A stretch of 9,791 nt of DNA from Candidatus Nomurabacteria bacterium (GCA_943357975.1 CALRGS010000019.1:1-9791); one strand, 5' to 3'. Positions 1-8,212 are shown, numbered from the stretch's first letter. The notes: generated by a model not told the origin, from the letters alone. Made by a program: numbers and translations.

Positions 1-206
1 CCACTCACAAGGTCTTGTTGCCATGACTGTCTAGTACTACAGTTACCACTACCTGGTATACAAGTTGGATCCAATGTCTCTCCTGGTAGATACTGAGTTC
101 CAGGAGGTGCTGCAAAAACGAACGCTCCGTATCCAATAATAGAGAGTACCGCAATCGCACCAATACTTAAGTTTTTTGCCTTGAACATTTTAGAAATATG
201 ATTCAT
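1..206 (-). CDS. N-terminus of an exported PGETLDP-type surface protein (partial)
   Basis: The window edge cuts this gene; the ATG and 68 codons are visible with no stop. Residues about 13-33 form a hydrophobic segment ending FVFAAPP, which fits a signal peptide or N-terminal anchor. After it come PGETLDP (residues 41-47) and two cysteines (C49, C56). The S74 fibre-like protein at 2186-4261 has the same order: signal segment, PGETLDP at residues 34-40, then C48 and C56. I therefore infer that the two are paralogues or at least share an export/maturation module. The start is set by the signal peptide and by a TATACT box ten bases upstream, leaving almost no leader and no Shine-Dalgarno. It follows the terminator of the 312-2075 gene, so it is a separate transcription unit. 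Whether it also carries beta-roll repeats and an S74 domain cannot be seen here. Confidence 0.8.
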   Translation of the reverse strand, partial: MNHISKMFKAKNLSIGAIAVLSIIGYGAFVFAAPPGTQYLPGETLDPTCIPGSGNCSTRQSWQQDLVS

Positions 207-216
207 GCGTAAGGTT

Positions 217-246
217 AGTATATCAGGAAATAATATATCTAAGCAA
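217..246 (-). promoter_or_regulatory. Sigma70-like promoter for the partial PGETLDP gene
   Basis: On the minus strand a TATACT -10 box (217-222) lies 18 bases from a weak -35 TTGCTT (241-246). The -10 ends ten bases before the ATG at 206, so the transcript would have only about 3-4 untranslated bases. The geometry closely matches that of the S74 gene promoter. Confidence 0.5.
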
Positions 247-256
247 TTTTTGGGAT

Positions 257-291
257 AAAAAAAGCCCCTTGAAAAAATTTCAAGGGGCTTT
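257..291 (-). terminator. Intrinsic terminator after the T9SS-tagged gene
   Basis: A perfect 14-bp stem (261-274 with 278-291) with a three-base loop holds the GC core GCCCC/GGGGC. In the minus direction it runs into seven consecutive T residues (263-257). It lies about 20 bases beyond the stop codon of the 312-2075 gene and upstream of the next promoter. Confidence 0.9.
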
Positions 292-318
292 CAATAGTTC
301 GTAATAAAGAACTATTGA
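291..318 (-). other. Second hairpin overlapping the stop codon
   Basis: A perfect 10-bp inverted repeat (291-300 with 309-318) with an eight-base loop includes the TAG stop (314-312) of the secreted protein gene. It abuts the terminator stem and shares base 291 with it, so RNA polymerase meets two stems in a row. It is AT-rich and has no T tract of its own. It could stabilise the 3' end of the mRNA or compete with the terminator fold. Confidence 0.6.
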
Positions 319-2075
319 ATGATGGCTTTTCTCGTATACCTGCCGTTAATGACAACTACGTAGACTCCGGGGGCGAGCTGGTCAACTTTTACTTTTGTAC
401 CTACATCATGGATTACCATTCTGCCAGTGACATCATACATTTCAACATCCTTTACAGGAACACTCGAAGCAATGAACAAGTAATCATCGTACACAGGGTT
501 CGGAAATACCGTGATCGCTACATTTTGTTCAAGTGTAGGCATCGCAGTCGGCACAACAGTACCGGCCTTGATGATATTGGTGGTGATGGTCAAACTATCT
601 GTACCACTATAACCGAATCGAGTACCGCGAAACATGTCAATTATCATCGGATTAAAAATCATCCGTGCATGAACCGAAACCCCCGCAGAAATAATTCCCG
701 GCAGTCCAAATGTTTGAATTAAACTATCCGGAACTTCGGGAGCATGGCGTCCTGGGGCTCCGAAATCACTGGTATCATACATGTGACATGCAAATCCCGA
801 GGTAACAAATGGTATCGTATCACCCAGAAAAATAACCGGGCCTCCAGCAGACTTCATCGTGTCGATAATGAATGGCAACGACATACTCTGGCCATTACCG
901 AATGTTTGTGCATTGGGTGCGGCTGGAATATTTGTTTCAAGTATTCCGAGCTTGCATGGTTTACCGCTCACATGCTGAGTGTAGTACTCATCATAAAAGC
1001 GACCAATGCTATCCGTAGTAACCTTATTTGCAACTACCGCCTGCCTTACCAAACTGAATGGCTGGGATGCCATATCCGCAATGAAACGTGAGATGCTATC
1101 GATTGCAACAGCATCCCCTGACTGCGCCTCTATCCACAGATTTTCCATGGTTAAAAGTTGTTGGGCATCGAGCAGTGAAATATTCACAAACAACTCTTCC
1201 ACCTGGAAACCCCAAGTGATTGACTGACCCGGAACAAGTGTAATCTTGCCCGATACGTCAGCGATTTCCTTAACCAGATTCTTGAAACTACTGAAGTATA
1301 CTGTGTAGTAATACCCAGCATTATGTTCCAGAGTTACCTCGGGACACGAATCAAACTGGTTCCCAAAGCCATCAGTATACTGATAGCGGTCAACGAGTTT
1401 TTCCGGGTGAGCATGAATGTCAAAACACGACATGTAGCCAGTGACATCCGTAGCATCAACCTGCATACATGACGGCTGTCTAGGGTCGCCATCATATTTA
1501 ATAGGATCCAAATCAGGCATCACGTCCAGCACCACGTGGCCGGAACCCGAAGTATCGGCCAGCGAAACACTCGACATCGTAGTCGAATCCATTAAGCCAA
1601 GTGCGTACAACATTCTGGCCGCCTGTTGTGTTTGATGTCCGCATTGCGCATCGCGCAATGATAGGTTCCATACTGTAGGAGTGTAGAACAGCTTGTTTTG
1701 CTTTTCACTCTCCCACTGATACGTCAACAGGTTTGAATTTTCATGTACAAGCAACGATTTGTTTATCAATGCCAGATTTTCCAGAACAAGGATTACAGAA
1801 TCCTGCTTGGTAACCATTGGTTTGCCGAGAGGGTTATTCGTAAGTAAGTAGTTGAAGAAATTCTCTTTCGAACTTAGAATATGTTCATATCCGGGGCGGT
1901 TGAATAACACTTCGATGGTAATTGAACGGTCAGTGGTGTTGGTGAGTCCCCTTTGAAAGATGTCACCATAATTAATACTTCCGTCCGTTGGAGCAGGGAG
2001 CATTTTTTGGTCATTTTGTTGAGCACTGAGGCCCACACAAATAAACAATAAGAAGGATAGGATTTGTTTTTTCAT
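312..2075 (-). CDS. Secreted transglutaminase-like protein with type IX secretion (Por) C-terminal sorting domain
   Basis: The 587-residue product starts with a signal peptide: KK at residues 2-3, a hydrophobic stretch to about 17, and likely cleavage after SA near 18. The middle has a pattern that fits a transglutaminase-like cysteine fold. C145 opens CGHQTQQAARMLYALGL, H180 sits in GHVVLDV, and acidic residues follow in DLDPIKYDGD (188-197); C145-H180-D188 or D190 is the proposed triad. Further on, LVPGQSITWGF (280-290) resembles the PGE-type beta segment seen in such proteins. The last 70 residues match the T9SS type A sorting domain: VFPNP (523-527), VEMYDVTGRMV (544-554) and QLAPGVYVVVI (566-576). 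In Bacteroidota this tail directs export through the type IX pore, with removal or anchoring at the surface. The start is fixed by the signal peptide; seven A residues precede it and there is no Shine-Dalgarno. It has its own promoter and terminator. The T9SS tail is firm, the enzyme assignment is inference, and the substrate is unknown. Foreign origin is likely. Confidence 0.8.
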   Translation of the reverse strand: MKKQILSFLLFICVGLSAQQNDQKMLPAPTDGSINYGDIFQRGLTNTTDRSITIEVLFNRPGYEHILSSKENFFNYLLTNNPLGKPMVTKQDSVILVLENLALINKSLLVHENSNLLTYQWESEKQNKLFYTPTVWNLSLRDAQCGHQTQQAARMLYALGLMDSTTMSSVSLADTSGSGHVVLDVMPDLDPIKYDGDPRQPSCMQVDATDVTGYMSCFDIHAHPEKLVDRYQYTDGFGNQFDSCPEVTLEHNAGYYYTVYFSSFKNLVKEIADVSGKITLVPGQSITWGFQVEELFVNISLLDAQQLLTMENLWIEAQSGDAVAIDSISRFIADMASQPFSLVRQAVVANKVTTDSIGRFYDEYYTQHVSGKPCKLGILETNIPAAPNAQTFGNGQSMSLPFIIDTMKSAGGPVIFLGDTIPFVTSGFACHMYDTSDFGAPGRHAPEVPDSLIQTFGLPGIISAGVSVHARMIFNPMIIDMFRGTRFGYSGTDSLTITTNIIKAGTVVPTAMPTLEQNVAITVFPNPVYDDYLFIASSVPVKDVEMYDVTGRMVIHDVGTKVKVDQLAPGVYVVVINGRYTRKAIIQ

Positions 2076-2117
2076 AAACTATTTTTTTGTGATGAGCAAG
2101 CAGAATCGCTTGGTTTT

Positions 2118-2146
2118 ACAATAGCACACTATGTCGCATTTGTAAA
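2118..2146 (-). promoter_or_regulatory. Sigma70-like promoter with extended -10 for the T9SS-tagged gene
   Basis: On the minus strand TTTACA (2141-2146) and TATTGT (2118-2123) are separated by exactly 17 bases, and TGC precedes the -10 box as an extended -10 element. The predicted start near 2111 gives a leader of about 35 bases. It directly follows the terminator of the S74 gene. The TAnnTTTG form typical of Bacteroidota promoters is not what is seen here. Confidence 0.6.
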
Positions 2147-2152
2147 GAACCC

Positions 2153-2188
2153 TAAATAAAAACCTTCCCCAAGGAAGGTTTTTATTTA
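2153..2188 (-). terminator. Intrinsic terminator of the S74 fibre gene, including its stop codon
   Basis: A perfect 16-bp stem (2153-2168 with 2173-2188) has a four-base loop and the core CCTTCC/GGAAGG, flanked by A and T runs. The TAA stop of the S74 gene (2188-2186) forms the base of the stem. In the minus direction TTTTT follows the GC core, so it can act as terminator. The near symmetry would also allow action on the plus strand, where no gene is seen. Confidence 0.88.
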
Positions 2189-4261
2189 TTGAAGATCAGT
2201 ATCACCAAGATCACCAGGATCACTCGGCGGAATATCTCCTCCATCCGGTGGATTTTCATCTGGAATATCTCCTTGGTCAGAATCAGATTGATCATTATCA
2301 GTATCTTCACTGTCCGGATTATTGTTACCAGTATCACTGTCATTATCACTATCAGTATTCGAGAGTAATTGCTGGAGTTGCAATTCGGTCACACAAGTGT
2401 CGTTAATACATAATTGATCTGTTGCACGGAACTTACCTGCAATGATTTCCTGGATGCCATTGGCACGGTCGGCGAACCATGCAATCATGCGATCAAAGAG
2501 GTTTTGTCCGTCAATCTGCAGTGAAGCCTGATCGATTGCGTCAATTTTAATATCAAGCTCACGAATCGCCTCAACAAGGATCGGTGTCATTTGGGCATAA
2601 TACACAGATTTCATTCCTTCATTGTCTGTGTCGACTAATTGTGGAAAATACTCTTCGAGGTTTTGCGCCAAAAATCCAAGCTGTTGTTTCCCGCCAGGAT
2701 TTCCGAGCCAGTTATACGTTACCGTTCGTATATTTGATAGTTGCCCGAGTATGTCTGTCGGTAAGTCTTCTATATTTGTTTTTACTCGTTCATCTGAAGT
2801 ACAGGCAATACCAGTACCGGTAGTGATAGTACATTGGGTAGCAGCTGAGCCGTTGATGCGAGTCACATCTATAGGTAAATCACTGCTTGATCCAATCATG
2901 AATTGATTTGCTGTAGTGTTCGTTGCCCCTGCACCGAGCGCAATTGCATTTGAAAATCCACCTGTTGAAGTATCATCACCAATTAAAATAGAAGTTCCTC
3001 CGGCGATATTATTAACCAAATCGTCACTCCCTGCAAAATATCCGATGAAAATCGAATGCTTGGCATCAGCAGCATTATTACCTGCAAATGTACCTATGAA
3101 GACTGCATCGCTTGCATTGGTAGCCTGATGTCCCGCCTCATTTCCTATAAAGTTGGAATTATTTGCATCGGTTGCATTAATTCCAGCAAGCGAACCTATG
3201 AAGTTAGAATTATTTGCATCGGTTGCACCAGCCCCAGCATTCAAACCGAAGAAGTTTGATTCGGTTGCGGCATCGGCACCTTCACCAGCCTGAAAGCCGA
3301 AGAAGTTTGAGTTATCAGCACCCGTCGCACCCGTTCCAGCCTGAAAGCCAAAGAAGTTCGAATGCTCTGCTGCCGTTGCTCCACTTCCAGCACTTTGGCC
3401 GAAGAAGTTTGAGTTGTTTGCTGCGGTTGCCGTAAGTCCAGATTCGAATCCGAAGAAGTTTGAGTTGTTTGCTGCGGTTGCATTCTGACCAGCGCTTAAT
3501 CCCATAAAGTTTGCATTGAACGCCGACGATGCGGCGCGTCCGGCATCTTCACCAAAGAAGTTTGAGTCATTGGCATTGATTGCACCATTTCCAGCATTGA
3601 GTCCTAGAAAGTTTAAATGATTAGCGCCAGTAACATTGAGTCCGGCATTTTGTCCAAGCAAGTTTGAAAACGATGCATTCGTTGCACCACTTCCGGCATC
3701 TGTACCAAAAAAGTTTGAGTCCTGAGCAGCAGTCGCACCGTTACCTGCATTCTCTCCGAAAAAGTTTGTATTCACTTGGCTCGCGCTTGAACCACCTGCA
3801 CCTAAACCAAAAAAAAGCGCATCCCCATCCGCACTGATAAATCCTGTCTGTGCGTTATTAGTCCGAAACTGCAATGCAACGTTGTCTGTCGTACCCATAA
3901 AATTAGTAGCACCTCCGTCAGTCCCGGCATTCCCCGTACGACCCCAAGAGTTTCCTCCTATAAGGTTCCACTGGCTTCCATCATATGTATATGCTGCACC
4001 ACTTGTTTCGTTAATATAGAAAATGGGATCAAGTCCAAGCGGAGAAGACGCAGGGGCTCCCGAATCCCTTTCAATTTCAACAATCTGCACATAACAATCT
4101 GTATCTGCTGGACCTGAACAATCTAAAGGGAAGTCTGCTGCGGGGTCTAGTGTTTCACCAGGATTAAAGGGACTTGCAGCAATCACAAAAATACCCTGAG
4201 CACACAAAAGTGTGATGGTAAGAAACATGAACAGATACTTATTCTGTACAAGAGATTTCAT
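2186..4261 (-). CDS. Exported fibre-like surface protein: beta-roll repeats, S74 self-cleaving chaperone domain, acidic tail
   Basis: The 691-residue product has a signal segment (about 8-29), then PGETLDP (34-40) with C48/C56, a small Gly-rich region, and a repeat array of 17-residue NFFGxxAGxxATxAxxS units (166 to about 410). Next comes a C-terminal peptidase S74 (intramolecular chaperone, tail-spike type) domain at about 485-575. The S74 hallmark SDERVKTNI is present with S489 and K494; that five-residue spacing matches the Ser/Lys pair that drives self-cleavage after trimer folding in phage tail spikes. GFLAQNLEEYFPQLV (529-543) is also typical of the family. A helical segment follows, then LCINDTCVTE (617-626) and a tail of about 55 residues rich in Asp, Ser, Asn and Gly. 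I infer a trimeric surface fibre or adhesin in which the chaperone part is clipped off. The start is set by the signal segment and a promoter eleven bases upstream. A possible relative is the partial gene at the left edge. The target of binding is unknown. Confidence 0.87.
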   Translation of the reverse strand: MKSLVQNKYLFMFLTITLLCAQGIFVIAASPFNPGETLDPAADFPLDCSGPADTDCYVQIVEIERDSGAPASSPLGLDPIFYINETSGAAYTYDGSQWNLIGGNSWGRTGNAGTDGGATNFMGTTDNVALQFRTNNAQTGFISADGDALFFGLGAGGSSASQVNTNFFGENAGNGATAAQDSNFFGTDAGSGATNASFSNLLGQNAGLNVTGANHLNFLGLNAGNGAINANDSNFFGEDAGRAASSAFNANFMGLSAGQNATAANNSNFFGFESGLTATAANNSNFFGQSAGSGATAAEHSNFFGFQAGTGATGADNSNFFGFQAGEGADAATESNFFGLNAGAGATDANNSNFIGSLAGINATDANNSNFIGNEAGHQATNASDAVFIGTFAGNNAADAKHSIFIGYFAGSDDLVNNIAGGTSILIGDDTSTGGFSNAIALGAGATNTTANQFMIGSSSDLPIDVTRINGSAATQCTITTGTGIACTSDERVKTNIEDLPTDILGQLSNIRTVTYNWLGNPGGKQQLGFLAQNLEEYFPQLVDTDNEGMKSVYYAQMTPILVEAIRELDIKIDAIDQASLQIDGQNLFDRMIAWFADRANGIQEIIAGKFRATDQLCINDTCVTELQLQQLLSNTDSDNDSDTGNNNPDSEDTDNDQSDSDQGDIPDENPPDGGDIPPSDPGDLGDTDLQ
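3053..3766 (-). repeat. 14 tandem 51-bp units coding a 17-residue beta-roll repeat
   Basis: Fourteen consecutive in-frame units of exactly 17 codons encode residues 166-403 of the S74 fibre protein; a partial fifteenth follows to about 3032. The consensus is N-F-F/I-G-x-x-A-G-x-x-A-T-x-A-x-x-S. Most units have drifted, but neighbours can be nearly identical: bases 3399-3430 and 3450-3481 match over 32 bases, and 3156-3176 and 3207-3227 over 21 bases, both offset by 51. This points to recent unit duplication and likely length variation. Confidence 0.93.
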
Positions 4262-4272
4262 ATGATAGGTAC

Positions 4273-4302
4273 AGTATAACGCACAAAGTCAGCCTTGTGC
4301 AA
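4273..4302 (-). promoter_or_regulatory. Sigma70-like promoter of the S74 fibre gene
   Basis: On the minus strand TATACT (4273-4278) lies 18 bases from a weak -35 TTGCAC (4297-4302). The -10 is eleven bases from the ATG at 4261, so the mRNA would be nearly leaderless. The promoter fits between the stop of the SIMPL gene (4305) and this start. Confidence 0.55.
4281..4300. promoter_or_regulatory. Inverted repeat inside the S74 promoter spacer (possible operator)
   Basis: GCACAA (4281-4286) and TTGTGC (4295-4300) form a 6-bp inverted repeat with an eight-base gap. It lies almost wholly between the -35 and -10 boxes and overlaps the -35. No T tract follows it in the minus direction, so it is not a good terminator for the SIMPL gene; an operator is possible but unproven. 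Confidence 0.35.
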
Positions 4303-4304
4303 AC

Positions 4305-5036
4305 TTATTTCACTTGAAACACTGCCCGCACGGTTACACTAATTTCCTTATCAATTTTACTGGTATCATACTGCCCGTAATCACCATTATCCACGGCCCC
4401 CTTAGATAACACCTGCACTACCCCACTCGAAGCCGATTGAAGTTTACCAACTGCCTGACGACTTGATTTTGCCATTGCTGCAGCACGTGCACGAGCATCT
4501 GTAATCGCATCCGTAAGGAGGTCTACTCGCGCATCGGCTAGTTTTGAATAGTAGTATTCGAGTCCGTTTGACTGAAACAATACTCCTTGGTTCACAATAT
4601 CATCTACATGTTTCGCAATATCAGTAACCTTCTGCACTTGATCGGAATTAATTTCAATATTTTGCATCAAGGTATAATGCTTTGGATCGTTCACATTTTG
4701 ACTATAATCCTGCATGAGTGATACCGGAGTAATAGTAACTGATTTCTCATCAATACCATTCTTTGTAAGGAATCCTTGTACCATTTTCAAATCTGTAGCA
4801 AGTTGTGCATATCCTGATTTAATTTCTGACTCTGAAACATTTCGTGTAACACTTGATCGCCAGATAACATTATCTGCAACTACTGACATTCGCGCAGATC
4901 CCGTTACGCTTAAAGTATTTCCTCCCACAGTTTTTGTAGTGTAGAAAATCCCACCAATAATTACTGCGACTACTAATGCTCCTCCTAGAATGACCTGCCC
5001 CGCATTGTTATTAAAGTGTGTTTTTATTTTTTCCAT
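4305..5036 (-). CDS. Membrane-anchored SIMPL (DUF541) domain protein
   Basis: Taken from the ATG at 5036, the product has 243 residues: a short basic N-terminus, one membrane helix (about 14-32, VILGGALVVAVIIGGIF), then an exported SIMPL/DUF541 domain to the end. Family features visible are LSVTGSARMSVVADNVIW at 42-59, the ARARAAAMAKSSRQAVGKL helix and a closing beta strand EISVTVRAVFQVK. SIMPL proteins (YggE and BP26 relatives) face the periplasm or outer surface and are linked to stress tolerance and oligomeric ring or channel forms; the exact function is not known. A longer frame opens at 5093, but its first 19 codons cover the extended -10 box and the region just before it, and the shorter start gives a clean N-in membrane anchor. 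It stands between fusA and the S74 fibre gene and has its own promoter. No Shine-Dalgarno is present. Confidence 0.88.
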   Translation of the reverse strand: MEKIKTHFNNNAGQVILGGALVVAVIIGGIFYTTKTVGGNTLSVTGSARMSVVADNVIWRSSVTRNVSESEIKSGYAQLATDLKMVQGFLTKNGIDEKSVTITPVSLMQDYSQNVNDPKHYTLMQNIEINSDQVQKVTDIAKHVDDIVNQGVLFQSNGLEYYYSKLADARVDLLTDAITDARARAAAMAKSSRQAVGKLQSASSGVVQVLSKGAVDNGDYGQYDTSKIDKEISVTVRAVFQVK

Positions 5037-5065
5037 AGAATTTAAACTTGGTTTGTAATGGTGCA

Positions 5066-5074
5066 AGTATAGCA
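5066..5074 (-). promoter_or_regulatory. Extended -10 promoter of the SIMPL gene
   Basis: The minus strand reads TGCTATACT, an extended -10 element, ending 29 bases before the ATG at 5036 and giving a leader of about 22 bases. I see no convincing -35, which is common for extended -10 promoters. It lies immediately downstream of the fusA terminator and argues for the start at 5036 rather than 5093. Confidence 0.55.
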
Positions 5075-5079
5075 TAAAC

Positions 5080-5097
5080 AAAAAACCCCTCACGGGG
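5080..5097 (-). terminator. Short intrinsic terminator of fusA
   Basis: On the minus strand CCCC and GGGG (5094-5097 with 5086-5089) close a GTGA loop, a GNRA tetraloop, and are followed by six T residues (5085-5080). It is about 40 bases beyond the fusA stop. The stem is only four GC pairs, so efficiency may be modest. Confidence 0.6.
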
Positions 5098-5137
5098 AAA
5101 TTTTGCTGTGTCCTGCATCATTTTATATGGAACAGGA

Positions 5138-7288
<2,151 letters not shown>

Positions 7289-7307
7289 AAATAAATTAAA
7301 TGATAAT

Positions 7308-7337
7308 ATTTTACAATGTCATAAATAACACTGCCAA
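7308..7337 (-). promoter_or_regulatory. Strong sigma70-like promoter of fusA
   Basis: On the minus strand TTGGCA (7332-7337) and TAAAAT (7308-7313), each matching five of six consensus bases, are separated by 18 bases. The predicted start near 7301 leaves a leader of about 13 bases before the ATG at 7288. This is the best-scoring promoter by eye in the window and suits a highly expressed translation factor. Confidence 0.65.
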
Positions 7338-7381
7338 ATAAGGGTCCTGAAAATCTCTAATAAGACAGCCACTATAACCCG

Positions 7382-7402
7382 AAAACCCCCTTTTTGCAAG
7401 GG
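7382..7402 (-). terminator. Possible weak terminator after the PH-domain gene
   Basis: On the minus strand CCCTT (7402-7398) pairs with AAGGG (7392-7388) around a five-base loop; two G and four T residues follow (to 7382). It lies about 45 bases beyond the stop of the 7445-8005 gene. The stem is short and the T run is not adjacent, so this is a tentative call. Confidence 0.35.
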
Positions 7403-7444
7403 AACAACTACCTTCATCAGGAGGGTACTTTATCGTTTTTTTAT

Positions 7445-8005
7445 TTAAGCCCGCGCAACTACGATCTTCTGAGCCTGAGCCCGGGTGAGCAAAATATTCT
7501 CAAGCTCCTCAATCATTCCTTGATCCATATCATCAAATGAAACCTTGTCGGCATGAGCAGCATCCTTCTCGTCAGAAACCATATCCACCACACAGGTCCC
7601 TACCCCTAATATTTGATCTAGAATACCTCGATTATGGGAAACATTATTAATATATCTCAACGGAAAACTATTTTCCTGTTTCAAAAGGAAGCCTTTTTTC
7701 ACAATCAAGGCATTTTCGGTTACTTGAAATTTCGTAGTTAAATATTCAATCCATGCAATGACTATTTGAATCAGCGCAAACAGTGCCGTCGCACCGATAC
7801 CAATTATCGGTATCCAGGTACTCAAACTAATTCCTACCATTGATCCGATTTGCATCACGACCTCATGATTTCTCTGACCTATAATAACGATCACAATAAC
7901 CAGTATGAGGAGCACCAGGAGCATGCTTTTAACTATTTTTGCAATAAAGCCTTTGACCCCAAAGGTATACATCAGGCCGTCTTGGATAGTATTCATGGTA
8001 TTCAT
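7445..8005 (-). CDS. Two-helix membrane protein with bacterial PH (bPH2, YdbS-like) domain
   Basis: The 186-residue product has two membrane helices (about 22-43 and 62-87) followed by a cytoplasm-facing domain of about 70 residues. The stretch YLTTKFQVTENALIVKKGFL (88-107), then PLRYINNVSHNRGILDQILGVGTCVVDMVS (115-144), follows the bPH2/YdbS pattern: a strand-turn with 'vT.n.l..kkG', then 'l..i..v...rg.ldrilG.g.v.v.s'. Such proteins are small membrane proteins of unclear role, often linked to membrane or envelope stress. A helical tail ends in RAQAQKIVVARA. The start could be residue 1 or M4 (base 7996); neither has a Shine-Dalgarno, and only a weak TATCTT box lies before the first. It stands alone between the TPR gene and fusA. 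Confidence 0.83.
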   Translation of the reverse strand: MNTMNTIQDGLMYTFGVKGFIAKIVKSMLLVLLILVIVIVIIGQRNHEVVMQIGSMVGISLSTWIPIIGIGATALFALIQIVIAWIEYLTTKFQVTENALIVKKGFLLKQENSFPLRYINNVSHNRGILDQILGVGTCVVDMVSDEKDAAHADKVSFDDMDQGMIEELENILLTRAQAQKIVVARA

Positions 8006-8212
8006 TGTGACACAAGATATTTAATTTTCAAACAATAGTAGCAAGGATTATCCATTCCGTTTATAATCAAAACCTTGGAGCCTTGCGGCGTAGTATTTCT
8101 TCTATTGGCAAGACCATGCTTTTTGTAAAGAAAAAAATCTCTACTAAGAAAGCCACTCATAGCCCCAAAAAAGTCTTTTGCAGCAAGAAAGACCCTTTCG
8201 GGATCTTTCTAA
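8006..8212. other. AT-rich intergenic region between the PH and TPR genes
   Basis: This holds the TPR gene's terminator (8186-8210) and probably the PH gene's promoter, for which only weak boxes are seen on the minus strand (TTGCTA, then TATCTT 19 bases on, eight bases before the ATG). On the plus strand a perfect TATAAT lies at 8062-8067 without a good -35. A lysine-rich plus-strand frame starts at 8083 (internal ATG 8116) but runs on into the antisense of the TPR gene, so I do not call it a gene. Confidence 0.5.
8186..8210 (-). terminator. Terminator of the TPR gene with GAAA tetraloop
   Basis: On the minus strand AGAAAGA and CCC pair with GGG and TCTTTCT (8210-8204 and 8202-8200 with 8195-8193 and 8192-8186) around a GAAA loop. 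There is one unpaired base at 8203. It begins three bases after the stop codon. The T tract is interrupted (TCTTTCTTG), so it may act as a 3'-end stabiliser as well as a terminator. Confidence 0.65.

Noticed and set aside
315..1635. Several plus-strand open frames opposite the T9SS-tagged gene
   Set aside because: They are antisense to a gene with a clear signal peptide and sorting domain, and their translations show no domain pattern or sensible composition.
3241..3483. Minus-strand frame with a QTSS-rich repeat
   Set aside because: It is the repeat array of the S74 fibre gene read in another frame; its apparent periodicity is inherited from the 51-bp unit.
3053..3766. CRISPR-like regular repeats
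   Set aside because: The 51-bp period is continuous with no unique spacers, stays in frame inside a long gene and encodes a conserved 17-residue motif.
2186..4261. Phage tail fibre indicating a prophage
   Set aside because: The S74 domain is shared with phage tail spikes, but this protein has a signal peptide and no other phage gene is present in the window.
5037..5093. Longer N-terminus of the SIMPL protein
   Set aside because: The extra 19 codons contain the extended -10 box and the region just before it, and would put an unusual His/Tyr-rich stretch before the membrane anchor.
7403..7440. Hairpin (TACC...GGTA) followed on the plus strand by a T run
   Set aside because: No plus-strand gene lies upstream that it could terminate, and on the minus strand the stem has a mismatch and no T tract.
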